DNA from: Actinomycetota bacterium
GTDB taxonomy: Bacteria; Actinomycetota; Acidimicrobiia; IMCC26256; PALSA-610
Direction of reading: 5' to 3'
DNA length: 64,000 nt
Assembly: GCA_005779395.1 (NCBI GenBank)
Contig: SXJP01000008.1
Coordinates: 1 to 64,000 of the forward strand
Each line of letters begins with the position of its first letter. The stretch's first letter is position 1. The notes beneath the pieces were generated by a model, which saw nothing but the letters and a program-made list of their open reading frames with translations, made no database searches and was not told the DNA's origin. Shown here one piece after another: positions 34,711-42,413 of this stretch. The translations under genes were made by a program, and so were the position numbers.

Positions 34711-34930
34711 AGGGACCCCGGGCGGCGATCGTTTCCGACCGGACAGGCCCGGAGCCCTCAACCAGCGGTTGCAGTTTCCTGACGGCTACCGCAACAGATG
34801 GCTTGCGCGCACACTCGCTAGCCATCCCCGGCGCCACCGAGAATCCAACGTTTCGCATACATCTCTCACTGGCCCCGAGGCCGGGAGCAGCGACGCGCTG
34901 CGTTGGATCAGGTCGGCGAGGTGCCGGCAC
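34711..34930. ncRNA. Strongly structured GC-rich spacer, candidate noncoding RNA
   Basis: This lies in the only gene-free stretch above 300 bases (34677-34999). Paired elements seen by eye: CCGGGC 34718-34723 with 34747-34752; GTTGC 34768-34772 with 34791-34795; a 7-bp stem GATGGCT/AGCCATC 34797-34803/34820-34826; an 8-bp stem with one G-U pair 34828-34835/34920-34927; nested inside it an exact 8-bp stem 34843-34850/34901-34908, which encloses a GGCC-CCGA-GGCC hairpin (34871-34882) and a CAGCG-ACG-CGCTG hairpin (34888-34900). The nesting is self-consistent. Neither strand shows the conserved marks of RNase P RNA, tmRNA, SRP RNA or 5S rRNA. Strand unknown. Function not recognised. Confidence 0.45.
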
Positions 34931-34999
34931 TTAAGAAACCTAGGACTATTCGAAGTCCGTGTAAAGAGAAACTTTTTCGATGTCTATTCTTTTAGACCG

Positions 35000-35377
35000 A
35001 TGCAAGTTTCTGACCAAGAGTTCGAGCAAATTGCGGCCGACGCGATGGATGCGCTCCCTTCACGGTTGTTCGAGTTGCTAGAAAACATTGCCGTCATCGT
35101 TCAGGATGAACCGACGCCAGAGCAGTGTGCAACAGGTGGCGATTTGCTTGGCTTGTATGAGGGCCGCGGCTATTCGGGACCCGGACCGTTGCTACCTGGT
35201 TACATGGCTGGGCCCGTCGCAATGCCCGACCGGATACTCCTCTTTCGCAACGCGCTTTGCGCAGTGAGTAATGATGAAGAAGAACTATTCCGCAACGTTT
35301 ATGAGACGCTCGTGCATGAGTTCGCTCACCACTTCGGCATTGACGACGACAGGCTCGACGAATTGGGTTGGGCCTAA
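35000..35377 (+). CDS. Small zincin-like metallopeptidase (Zincin_1 type)
   Basis: A 125-residue protein with the minimal zinc protease motif HEFAHHFGI followed by DDDRLDELGW, as in the PF06262-type family. A preceding stretch GLYEGRGYSGPGPLLPGYMAGPVAMPDRILLFRN is also typical. The reading frame stays open upstream, but the ATG at 35000 fits the family start (MQVSDQEFEQIAADAMDALP). No Shine-Dalgarno is visible; TATTCT at about 34985-34990 could be a -10 box with a leaderless start. Substrates of this family are unknown. The stop codon overlaps the next start (TAATG). Confidence 0.82.
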   Translation: MQVSDQEFEQIAADAMDALPSRLFELLENIAVIVQDEPTPEQCATGGDLLGLYEGRGYSGPGPLLPGYMAGPVAMPDRILLFRNALCAVSNDEEELFRNVYETLVHEFAHHFGIDDDRLDELGWA

Positions 35378-35907
35378 TGCAACTAGAACTCGATCTCGCC
35401 TCGTTATCCGAAACGACAGGTCGCAAGCGATTGCCTCTCGAATTGAAAGCTGGTTCCGCTCGGCGACGCAGGGTCGAAGCGGTTCTAGAAGTCGACCACA
35501 TTCTTGTCACACATCCGCCCCGCATGAGTCCGGTCGAGGCTCGGCGGATCGGAGAGGAACTTCGTGCCCGACTCGAACGGCGCGCAACTACAACAACGAT
35601 CGATCTGACAGCGCGCGCACGCGATCTTGCTAAGAGATATTCGCTACCCGTTCCGGATCGTATTGAGTGGAGCGAACGTCAGCTTGCTCTCTGGGGTGTC
35701 TGCACGCAAAGCGGCACCGTGCGTATATCGAGTCGCCTGGCCGAGGTGCCACGATTTGTTCTTGACGCCGTGATCGTTCATGAACTCAGTCACCTTGTCC
35801 ACCTAAATCACGGACCAGCGTTCCACGAGCTAACGCGACGATTCCAGAAAACTGACATGGCGATGGGCTACCTGATGGCGCTAGATCATCAACGACGTAA
35901 CGCTTGA
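35377..35907 (+). CDS. YgjP-like (DUF45) metallopeptidase
   Basis: A 176-residue protein whose C-terminal half has the motif HELSHLVHLNHGPAFHELTRRF, with HExxH plus a third His about six residues later, as in the YgjP/M48-like DUF45 family. The LWGVCTQSGTVRISSRL segment is also typical (RWGSCSxxGxIxLNxxL). The N-terminal 60 residues are basic and less conserved. It starts inside the stop of the preceding metallopeptidase gene (TAATG at 35375-35379), so the two are translationally coupled. YgjP homologues lie near restriction genes in some genomes, but none are here. Confidence 0.85.
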   Translation: MQLELDLASLSETTGRKRLPLELKAGSARRRRVEAVLEVDHILVTHPPRMSPVEARRIGEELRARLERRATTTTIDLTARARDLAKRYSLPVPDRIEWSERQLALWGVCTQSGTVRISSRLAEVPRFVLDAVIVHELSHLVHLNHGPAFHELTRRFQKTDMAMGYLMALDHQRRNA

Positions 35908-35923
35908 GGCGTACGATTTGGCC

Positions 35924-36574
35924 ATGGCCTACCCGACAAGACTTTTGCAGGACGATGAGACGGTAAGTCTCGATTTGCGACCACACTGGTGGTTCTTCGG
36001 AAAGCAGATTGGGTCGGGCATTCCACTCGCATTGCTGTTCGTAGCTGTGGTTTCGACTTTCGCTGGCAATACTCAAAAGGTCTTCTTGTGGATTTGGGCG
36101 CTGTTGGCTGTGGCATGGACTGGCTGGCTTGTCATCAAGTATTTCGACTGGACATTCACCTACTTCGTTGTCACGAGCGAAAGAGTCATATTTCGAACGG
36201 GCGTAATCGCTAAGCGTGGCGTCGAAATCCCGCTGTCGCGAATCAACAACATCAATTTCGAGCAGTCGGTGTGGGAACGCATTATCGGGGCCGGAGATAT
36301 TTCGATCGAGTCGGCTGGCAAAGATGGCCAGAGCACCTTCGAAGACGTGCGCCACCCCGATGGCGTACAACAAGAGATCTACAAGGCCGCAGAGGCACAC
36401 GAACGACGCCGCGCGGTATGGAGTTCGCCGACCATTGTGCAGACCGCGGCACCAGCGGAACATGCTGCGTCAATTCCAGAACAGATCGACGCGCTAGCAA
36501 GGTTGCGAGACTCGGGCGTTCTCACCGACGCTGAATTTCAAACGAAGAAACAGGACTTACTCGATCGCATGTAG
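35924..36574 (+). CDS. Membrane protein with bacterial PH domain and SHOCT tail
   Basis: A 216-residue protein: two membrane segments (about 30-47 and 52-72), a YdbS-type bacterial PH domain (about 75-150, with TSERVIFRTGVIAKRGVEIPLSRINNI), and a C-terminal SHOCT motif (about 185-215, IPEQIDALARLRDSGVLTDAEFQTKKQDLL). SHOCT tails occur in many membrane proteins and are thought to mediate oligomerisation. ATG 35924 is used; a TTG two codons earlier is possible. It follows the YgjP-like gene by 16 bases and is convergent with the HIT gene with a 3-base gap. Confidence 0.86.
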   Translation: MAYPTRLLQDDETVSLDLRPHWWFFGKQIGSGIPLALLFVAVVSTFAGNTQKVFLWIWALLAVAWTGWLVIKYFDWTFTYFVVTSERVIFRTGVIAKRGVEIPLSRINNINFEQSVWERIIGAGDISIESAGKDGQSTFEDVRHPDGVQQEIYKAAEAHERRRAVWSSPTIVQTAAPAEHAASIPEQIDALARLRDSGVLTDAEFQTKKQDLLDRM

Positions 36575-36577
36575 AAA

Positions 36578-36976
36578 TCATTTCGCTAGAGCGGCTCGCA
36601 GCAGATCGGCCCATTCATCGAATTCTTCGGCCGTTACGTCGTGGCGAGCATTTGCGAAACTTAACTCGCTTACTGTCTCGAATCCTGTGACATGAACATG
36701 GACATGCGGGACTTCGTCTCCAACTACTAGGACGCCAACGCGATGTGGTGAGAAAGCCTTGTCTATGGCTTTGCCAATACGTTGCGCTACAGCCCAAACG
36801 TGGGCATTCAACTCCGGTGGCATGTCAATCCAGTGGTCGTATTCCGCTCGTGGAACAACGAGGGTATGGCCAGCGTGCATCGGCTCGATAGTGAGAAACG
36901 CGACAACGAGATCATCCTTGTATACGAACCGTGCGGGGATATCACCGTCGATGATTTTCGTGAAGAGCGTCGGCAT
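36578..36976 (-). CDS. HIT family nucleotide hydrolase/transferase
   Basis: A 132-residue HIT protein. It begins TLFTKIIDGDIPARFVYKDD and holds the triad VPHVHVHVTG (HxHxH), with the catalytic middle His. HIT enzymes hydrolyse adenosine 5'-phosphoramidates or dinucleoside polyphosphates. It is the last gene of a minus-strand run after galK (24-base gap). HIT proteins and GalT share a fold and the His-x-His active site, which makes the vicinity to galT of interest. Confidence 0.9.
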   Translation of the reverse strand: MPTLFTKIIDGDIPARFVYKDDLVVAFLTIEPMHAGHTLVVPRAEYDHWIDMPPELNAHVWAVAQRIGKAIDKAFSPHRVGVLVVGDEVPHVHVHVTGFETVSELSFANARHDVTAEEFDEWADLLRAALAK

Positions 36977-37000
36977 CGGGTACTGCTTTCTCTCGTTGAC

Positions 37001-38080
37001 CTAATTCGGAGACACCAGGAGGCTCGCGCCGCCGCAAGCGTTGGCAACGAAAGGCTCCGTCTCGAGTCCTGTTAAGGCAAGGTATCTCGCGATGGTCAGG
37101 TCCATTACGCGAGGTGCGTCGTTTGCATCGCAAATCGCTACAACGCAGCCCCCAAAACCTGCGCCGGTCAGCCGAGCTCCGATCGCCCCAGCAAACATGA
37201 AAGATTCAACGAGTGAATCAAGTGAGGGTGTGCTGACGCGAAAGTCGTCGCGAAGCGATGCGTGCGAATCGAGCATGTGAGTGCCGAGTTCCTTAAACCG
37301 TCCACGGCGAAGAGCTGCAACGAACATGAGGGTCCGGCGGTTTTCTGAGACGACATGGCGGGCGAACCGATCGTTGTGTACATCCTCTGGCGATGCGTCC
37401 CGGAGTGTCCTGACTCCGAGTCTTGTTGCAGCGACTTCGACCTCTGCGCGGCGCTGCGCGTATTCGGTGTCGGCCAGCAATCGTGGGACACCGCAATGGG
37501 CCACGAGTATCGCGAGGTCTGGTGGAATCGCGATGGGTGTAACAGTATGGGTTCTGCAGTCGAGAAAGAGGGCGTGCCCGGCACGTCCGTGGACTGACGC
37601 GAATTGGTCCATCAAGCCGCAAGGCACGCCGGTGGCCAGAACTTCGGCGGATCGCGCGGCGCGTGCGAGGTCGGCAGGGCCGAGCGCAAAGTCCGCTGCT
37701 GAAGCGATTGCCATCCCGAAGGCGATAGAGACGGCGGCCGACGACGACAGACCGGCTCCAATGGGAATACTCGATTCGACTGCTACGTCTATGCCGACTC
37801 GATTACACCCGTGGTCGGATAACACGCTAACCATCGCGGCAGGGATCGCAGCCCACGCGGGAAAGTCTTGGGATGACGTGGCAATTGGGTCGAGGGTCGC
37901 GATTTCATCGAAGGCACGTGACTGCACTGTGATGACGTCATCCTTGCGGGCCGTCCACTCGACTTGTACTTCGCGATCGATCGCGACCGGTAGACAAAAC
38001 CCTTCTTGGTAATCGGTATGTTCGCCAATCAGGTTCACTCTGCCAGGCGCGCGCGCAACTCCGGACCGCTTCGGCTTCAT
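37001..38080 (-). CDS. galK: Galactokinase
   Basis: A 359-residue GHMP kinase that makes galactose 1-phosphate. Motifs: the galactokinase signature RVNLIGEHTDYQEGFCLP, the phosphate loop PIGAGLSSSAA and the C-terminal TGAGFGGCVVAI. Length is slightly below the E. coli enzyme. Its ATG overlaps the galT stop by 4 bases (38077-38080), so the two Leloir enzymes are coupled. No epimerase galE or transporter is in the window. Confidence 0.93.
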   Translation of the reverse strand: MKPKRSGVARAPGRVNLIGEHTDYQEGFCLPVAIDREVQVEWTARKDDVITVQSRAFDEIATLDPIATSSQDFPAWAAIPAAMVSVLSDHGCNRVGIDVAVESSIPIGAGLSSSAAVSIAFGMAIASAADFALGPADLARAARSAEVLATGVPCGLMDQFASVHGRAGHALFLDCRTHTVTPIAIPPDLAILVAHCGVPRLLADTEYAQRRAEVEVAATRLGVRTLRDASPEDVHNDRFARHVVSENRRTLMFVAALRRGRFKELGTHMLDSHASLRDDFRVSTPSLDSLVESFMFAGAIGARLTGAGFGGCVVAICDANDAPRVMDLTIARYLALTGLETEPFVANACGGASLLVSPN

Positions 38081-39039
38081 GACTCGGCAGCTCGAAGGTC
38101 GGCTGCTGCGCGCTCTGGCGCTACTGGATTAGAGAACGTTCCGCTACCGAGTTCGCCACTCGCGACGTAGCGAGGGATGCCGGGCGAGCGATGTGGTGGG
38201 GCTAAGTGGATATGCAAATGTTGCTCGCCAGTGTCCGACTTTGACGCCTGGTGTATCCACATCAAGTACGGAAAACGTGCAGAGGCGAGTGGCGAGTCTG
38301 TCCAGAGGTTGTCGTACCGACTTAGAAGGTCGATCAACGCGGTTGCTAGGCCGTCGCGCTCGACGTCATCGAGATCGACAAGGCGTCCGACATGGCGTGC
38401 TGAAGTAAGGCGTACGCCATACGGATAAGCGCTCGCGAAAGGCAGGTATCCGAGCCACGAATCTGAGCTATGTACGAGACGCTCGCCCTCACTTTCTAGG
38501 GCAAGTTCGGCGCACGATGCACAGCCGTGGGCGAGATTGATCGTCGCCTCTCGAGCCGGTTCGGGTGGCATGAACGGGAAGCCATAAATCTGTCCGTGCG
38601 GGTGGTCGACTGTTGCGCCAACTTCTGCGCCTCTGTTTTCAAAGACGAGGACATATTCGATCTCGGGACGCCTAAGTAGAGCCGCTGTGCGCTCGGCCCA
38701 CAGGTCGACGACAAGTCGGACTTGCGCGTGACTGAGCGTCGCTAAGGAAGCCGCGTGGTCGGGAGAGTAAAGGATGACCTCGGCTGCTCCGGTGGCGACA
38801 ACCGAAGTGGCGTCGCGCGGATTTTCTGGCTCGACGTTGGTGAATGCCACAGCGTCGCCGGGGGAGAACGAAGACCAACGATTTGTGAAATGTGATACCT
38901 CGTACGGCTCCGGAGCTTCGATACCACCAACACAAAATGGGCACCCGCCATTATCGAGATTCGGGCGACCCTGGCGGTGAGCAACGATGTTTACCCAGCG
39001 CCTCGTGAGAGGGTCGAAGCGAAACTCGCCGTTGTCCAT
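38077..39039 (-). CDS. galT: Galactose-1-phosphate uridylyltransferase
   Basis: A 320-residue GalT that exchanges UMP between UDP-glucose and galactose 1-phosphate. The start at ATG 39039 (MDNGEFRFDPLTRRWVNIVAHRQGRP) gives the usual beginning and sits 8 bases after the stop of the LLM gene. The zinc-site cysteines are in GGCPFCVGG, and the nucleophile His is in VDHPHGQIYGFP. A second Cys pair CASCAELA follows. Coupled to galK. UTP-dependent variants exist in Actinobacteria, so the nucleotide donor is not certain. Confidence 0.92.
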   Translation of the reverse strand: MDNGEFRFDPLTRRWVNIVAHRQGRPNLDNGGCPFCVGGIEAPEPYEVSHFTNRWSSFSPGDAVAFTNVEPENPRDATSVVATGAAEVILYSPDHAASLATLSHAQVRLVVDLWAERTAALLRRPEIEYVLVFENRGAEVGATVDHPHGQIYGFPFMPPEPAREATINLAHGCASCAELALESEGERLVHSSDSWLGYLPFASAYPYGVRLTSARHVGRLVDLDDVERDGLATALIDLLSRYDNLWTDSPLASARFPYLMWIHQASKSDTGEQHLHIHLAPPHRSPGIPRYVASGELGSGTFSNPVAPERAAADLRAAES

Positions 39040-39047
39040 GCGCCGGG

Positions 39048-39956
39048 CTACGCGGTGCGTACCGCTGGTATGACTTCGGCTGCAAACATATCGAGGACAT
39101 CGACATGAAACGGAGCGCGCATCGCAACGATTAGATACTCGGCCCCAGCCTCGCAATAAGCACCAGCCATGTCGACCATTTCTTGGACGCTGCCCATGAA
39201 TACGCCGGCGCGGACGGCGTTCGTCAACTTGCCGTATTGGGCAACGAGATCGGTTTCGTCCTTAGCGATACCGACGTTGACCGATTTTGTGATCGATGAC
39301 GGGTCGCGACCGATTCGTTCACAATGCTGATCGAGTACGGCGGCTTTATCCGCCCACACCTGCGGCGACATGAACGGCACGTTCCAGCCGTCGGCGTGTT
39401 GTGCCGCGATTCGTAAAGTCACTTTCTCTCCACCGCCGCCGATCCAGATTGGCAAGCGCGCCTGGTCTGGTTTCGGGTCGCACGCAGCGTCGGTCAGATC
39501 GAAGAACTCGCCGCTGAAGTTTGCGCGATCTTCGGACAGTAACAAGCGCATGCACTGGATGTATTCCTCGAGTTTTCTTAAGCGTTCGCTCGGCGTGCCG
39601 TAGTCGAGGCCATATGCGTCATACTCAGTTCGTAGCCACCCAGCACCGAGCCCGAGGACAACGCGACCATTCGAGAGTTGGTCGAGTGTTGTCATCGTGT
39701 TGGCCAACACGGCCGGGTGGCGATAACCGGCTGAGTAGACAAGCGATCCGCATTGCACGCGGCTCGTCGCGGCAATGAGAGCTGCGTGTGCTGCGACTGC
39801 CTCTAGCGAGTGTGTGCCGACAGCGTCGGCTGCGTAGAAGTGATCCCAAATCGAGATCCAGTCGAATCCAAGCGCTTCAGATCGACGCCAGACTGATTGA
39901 AGATCGGCAATTGTCGTGTTCTGGAGGCCGGTGTGTACTCCGAACTTGATTGGCAT
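39048..39956 (-). CDS. LLM-class F420-dependent-type oxidoreductase
   Basis: A 302-residue TIM-barrel oxidoreductase of the luciferase-like monooxygenase superfamily. Family landmarks: FDWISIWDHFY, TSRVQCGSLVYSAGYRHPAVLANTMTTLDQLSNGRVVLGLGAGW and PIWIGGGGEKVTLRIAAQHADGWN (glycine-rich cofactor loop). Sequence pattern suggests deazaflavin F420 rather than FMN. It lies 13 bases after a paralogue and directly before galT. No link between F420 enzymes and galactose use is established, so co-transcription may be incidental. Confidence 0.86.
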   Translation of the reverse strand: MPIKFGVHTGLQNTTIADLQSVWRRSEALGFDWISIWDHFYAADAVGTHSLEAVAAHAALIAATSRVQCGSLVYSAGYRHPAVLANTMTTLDQLSNGRVVLGLGAGWLRTEYDAYGLDYGTPSERLRKLEEYIQCMRLLLSEDRANFSGEFFDLTDAACDPKPDQARLPIWIGGGGEKVTLRIAAQHADGWNVPFMSPQVWADKAAVLDQHCERIGRDPSSITKSVNVGIAKDETDLVAQYGKLTNAVRAGVFMGSVQEMVDMAGAYCEAGAEYLIVAMRAPFHVDVLDMFAAEVIPAVRTA

Positions 39957-39969
39957 TTGGCTAGACCTT

Positions 39970-40899
39970 TCAGGCTAGGTGCGGCGCAACTTCGGCGGCA
40001 ATGAGTCGCATCTGATCGAGGTCCGCTAGATCGAGCAGTTGCAAGTAGACGTGCGTCGCTCCGGCTGCTGCATACTCAGCGATGCGATCGAGAGCTTCTT
40101 GAGGAGTGCCAGCGGCGCCATTTTGGCGTAGCTCGCTCGGCTCGCGTCCGATTGCTGCTGCGCGCCTTGCCATGTCGAATTCGTTGCTCGCGACACACGC
40201 CACCAACGCGACCGAGCATGTAAGTGATGCAGGGTCCCTGCCTATTAGTTCGCAGGCTTCGCGCACGTGGCCTACTTGCCGGGCGAAGACCTCGACCGGC
40301 GGGAACGGTACGTTGAATTCGTCGGCGTATGTAGCTGCGAGACGAGGCGTGCGGCGCGTGCCGTAGCCCCCAACGATTATTGGCAATCGCGCCTGCACAG
40401 GTTTTGGTAGTGCTGGTGAGTCCTTAAGTTGATAATGGGTGCCTTCGAACGAAAATGTCGACCCGACTTCCGTTCCGAATAGCCCAGTGACAATTGCTAG
40501 CTGTTCTTCGAATCGTTCGAACAGTGTGTTGAGGCTTGGGAACGGGATTCCGTACGCGGTGTGCTCGTCTGTGTTCCAGCCAGTGCCGAGTCCGAGTTCG
40601 ATACGACCACCGCTCATCGCATCGACGGTCGCGACCGAAATAGCTAGTGGTCCAGGCAATCGGAATGTTCCAGCGGTCACGAGTGTGCCGAGTCTGATGG
40701 TTGAAGTGTCGCGGGCGAGGCCAGCGAGCGTGATCCATGCGTCCGTAGGGCCAGGCAGGGGAGAGCCAGCGCCCATTCTCGTGTAGTGGTCCGACCGGAA
40801 GAATGCGTCGAAGCGCAGCTCTTCTGTAAGTCTTGCCACCGCCAGCAGGTCGTCGTACGAAGCACCTTGCTGGGGTTCGGTCATGATTCGTATCTGCAC
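39970..40899 (-). CDS. LLM-class F420-dependent-type oxidoreductase
   Basis: A 309-residue paralogue of the next gene with the same layout: LRFDAFFRSDHYTRMG, TSTIRLGTLVTAGTFRLPGPLAISVATVDAMSGGRIELGLGTGWN and LPIIVGGYGTRRTPRLAATYADEFN. The long insertion after SDHY (GAGSPLPGPTDAWITLAGL) resembles glucose-6-phosphate dehydrogenase-like F420 enzymes and their relatives. First gene of the minus-strand operon; it is divergent from the PAC2 gene with a 43-base spacer. Confidence 0.86.
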   Translation of the reverse strand: MQIRIMTEPQQGASYDDLLAVARLTEELRFDAFFRSDHYTRMGAGSPLPGPTDAWITLAGLARDTSTIRLGTLVTAGTFRLPGPLAISVATVDAMSGGRIELGLGTGWNTDEHTAYGIPFPSLNTLFERFEEQLAIVTGLFGTEVGSTFSFEGTHYQLKDSPALPKPVQARLPIIVGGYGTRRTPRLAATYADEFNVPFPPVEVFARQVGHVREACELIGRDPASLTCSVALVACVASNEFDMARRAAAIGREPSELRQNGAAGTPQEALDRIAEYAAAGATHVYLQLLDLADLDQMRLIAAEVAPHLA

Positions 40900-40942
40900 G
40901 GTGCAACCGTACCGACTCGCGTAGACCTACCCTGTAGTGATC

Positions 40943-41803
40943 ATGTTGCATGTAGACAAACTTCCCGATCTGGCCGAGCCAGTACTCGTCTATTCCCTGC
41001 GCGGATGGGTCGATGCGGGCCTCGCCGGTGGAGGCACCGTAGACGCGCTCATCGAACAAATGGATGACGCCGAGCTTTTCGCGAAAGTTGATCTGACCGA
41101 ATTGCTCGATCTGCAGCAAGTGCGTCCAAACGTCACTCTGACCGATGGAGGTATCCGTCAGATCGACTGGCCCGAAATCGAAATCTGGTCCGGTCGACTC
41201 GGTCGAGACATAGTTGTCGTCCGAGGTCCTGAGCCATCGATCAAGTGGCCAACAGTTGCGGGTTGGTTCGTCGACCTCGCAAACAGTTTGCGCGTCGTTG
41301 ACGCCGTGGCCTTGGGTGGCATGCCATCGCTTACAACCCACCGTCGTCCTGTGCCTGTGCTCGCCACGGCAGCGAATCGAAGCCTTGCCCAAGAACTCGG
41401 CGAACTGCGTAGCGAGTACGTCGGTCCCACGGGCCTCAACACCGTGATCCAACACGCTTTCGGGGTCGCTGGGCTTCGTTCTGCTGCATTCTGGGCACAA
41501 GTCCCTCAGTACGTTTCTGGATCGGCTTCGCCACCGGCGGTGCGCTCAATGCTCGCACGGCTAGCCGACCGTTACGGGATCACGCCAGAACTAGCCCACA
41601 TCGACCGACGTGCGGCGGCTTACAGGGACAGGGTCGAAGAAGGACTCTCCGAAAGACCGGATGTTCGCTCGATCGTCGATCAACTCGAACATCAGATCGA
41701 CTACCCGACAGACGAAGCCGGGCCGCTAGGCGAACATTTGCCAAGCGCCGACGAACTCGCCGCAGAGATCGAGAAGTTCCTCCGTACGCGCGACTCCGAC
41801 TGA
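40943..41803 (+). CDS. PAC2 family protein
   Basis: A 286-residue protein of the PAC2 (proteasome assembly chaperone 2-like) family, common in proteasome-bearing Actinobacteria. It starts LHVDKLPDLAEPVLVYSLRGWVDAGLAGGGTVDALIEQM, a family signature, and contains GLNTVIQHAFGVAGLRSAAFWAQVPQYV. The C-terminal 60 residues are charged and helical. A GTG two codons upstream (40937) is an alternative start. No proteasome genes are in the window. It converges on the small ATPase-fold gene by a 7-base gap. Confidence 0.85.
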   Translation: MLHVDKLPDLAEPVLVYSLRGWVDAGLAGGGTVDALIEQMDDAELFAKVDLTELLDLQQVRPNVTLTDGGIRQIDWPEIEIWSGRLGRDIVVVRGPEPSIKWPTVAGWFVDLANSLRVVDAVALGGMPSLTTHRRPVPVLATAANRSLAQELGELRSEYVGPTGLNTVIQHAFGVAGLRSAAFWAQVPQYVSGSASPPAVRSMLARLADRYGITPELAHIDRRAAAYRDRVEEGLSERPDVRSIVDQLEHQIDYPTDEAGPLGEHLPSADELAAEIEKFLRTRDSD

Positions 41804-41810
41804 CAACGCT

Positions 41811-42260
41811 CTACGCGACGTTGTCGGGCAGGTCACCGGTTCTGCCCTGCGGAATGTGAACTCGTAGCGAAGTACCGGTTTGGTCTTCAGATGCGAGTTC
41901 GACGCGGCCGCGCACAGCTAGCGCCAGACCGTAAAGCCGCGTTACTCCAGGTGAAGTTAATGGCCCACCGTCTATTTCGAGCACAACTCTTTTGCCGACA
42001 CGAGCAGCGCTGAGCCGAACGTCGCATGGAGTGCCGAACCTTCCGGAAGCTTGTTCGATCAGAGCCACGAGCAGGTCGTGAAGTCTGTTCGGTTGTGTAG
42101 TGATCGTGAGCTTCGGATCACAGCGAGCGATCACACGTCGGCTGGCGAGGTGCGTTGCGCATACTGCAGCTGCACGTGCTATCGCTACGGTGGCGACCAC
42201 CGAAGCGTCTGGCGCTCGGTTGTCGAGCGTGGCTGTGGCGACGGTCTTAGGAGTATCCAT
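41811..42260 (-). CDS. Stand-alone, degenerate histidine-kinase-like ATPase-fold protein
   Basis: A 149-residue protein. The second half follows the order of a GHKL ATPase domain: an N-box-like helix LHDLLVALIEQA (about 60-71), a G1-like DGGP (97-100), a GLALAVRG helix (111-118) and a G2-like GTSLRVHIP (129-137). The N-box Asn is replaced and the ATP lid between G1 and G2 is very short, so ATP binding is doubtful. It has no HisKA domain and no membrane segment. It could be an anti-sigma-like or adaptor protein. It is divergent from the acyl-CoA ligase gene. Confidence 0.5.
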   Translation of the reverse strand: MDTPKTVATATLDNRAPDASVVATVAIARAAAVCATHLASRRVIARCDPKLTITTQPNRLHDLLVALIEQASGRFGTPCDVRLSAARVGKRVVLEIDGGPLTSPGVTRLYGLALAVRGRVELASEDQTGTSLRVHIPQGRTGDLPDNVA

Positions 42261-42371
42261 GGTTTTTGCCCCTTGTCTCCGCCCAAGTATCTATTCGGCG
42301 ATAAGAGGGCGATAGTTGAGGGAGGTTTTGTTCGGACTCGTCTAGCTGCCGGTGTCAGTCGCTAGCCTCGC

Positions 42372-42405
42372 CGCTTTCGCCCAAATGGGCATCTACCGAA
42401 AGGCG
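42372..42405 (+). promoter_or_regulatory. Leader hairpin covering the acyl-CoA ligase ribosome binding site
   Basis: CGCTTTCG (42372-42379) pairs with CGAAAGGCG (42397-42405) over 8 base pairs with one bulged G; inside, CCC (42380-42382) can pair with GGG (42387-42389). The 3' arm contains AAAGG, the Shine-Dalgarno for the GTG start at 42414. When folded the site would be hidden. The sequence and pairing are direct observations; translational control is inference. Confidence 0.45.
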
Positions 42406-42413
42406 AGTCCGCT

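Noticed and set aside
34711..34930. Checked as RNase P RNA, tmRNA, SRP RNA or 5S rRNA
   Set aside because: None of the conserved sequence marks (GAGGAAAGTCC and ACAGAA; GGTTTCGAC; GTCAGG with GGAAG and AGCAGC; 5S consensus) is present on either strand. AGCAGC occurs at 34886-34891 but without its partner motif.
34655..34999. Open frames on both strands across the structured spacer (91 codons minus; 77-codon N-terminal extension of the metallopeptidase)
   Set aside because: The translations are Arg/Pro/Ser-rich with no family resemblance, as expected for chance frames in GC-rich DNA. The family start fits ATG 35000.
40424..41500. 358-codon minus-strand frame spanning the LLM and PAC2 genes
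   Set aside because: It crosses two good genes in the wrong frame or strand and has no family resemblance.
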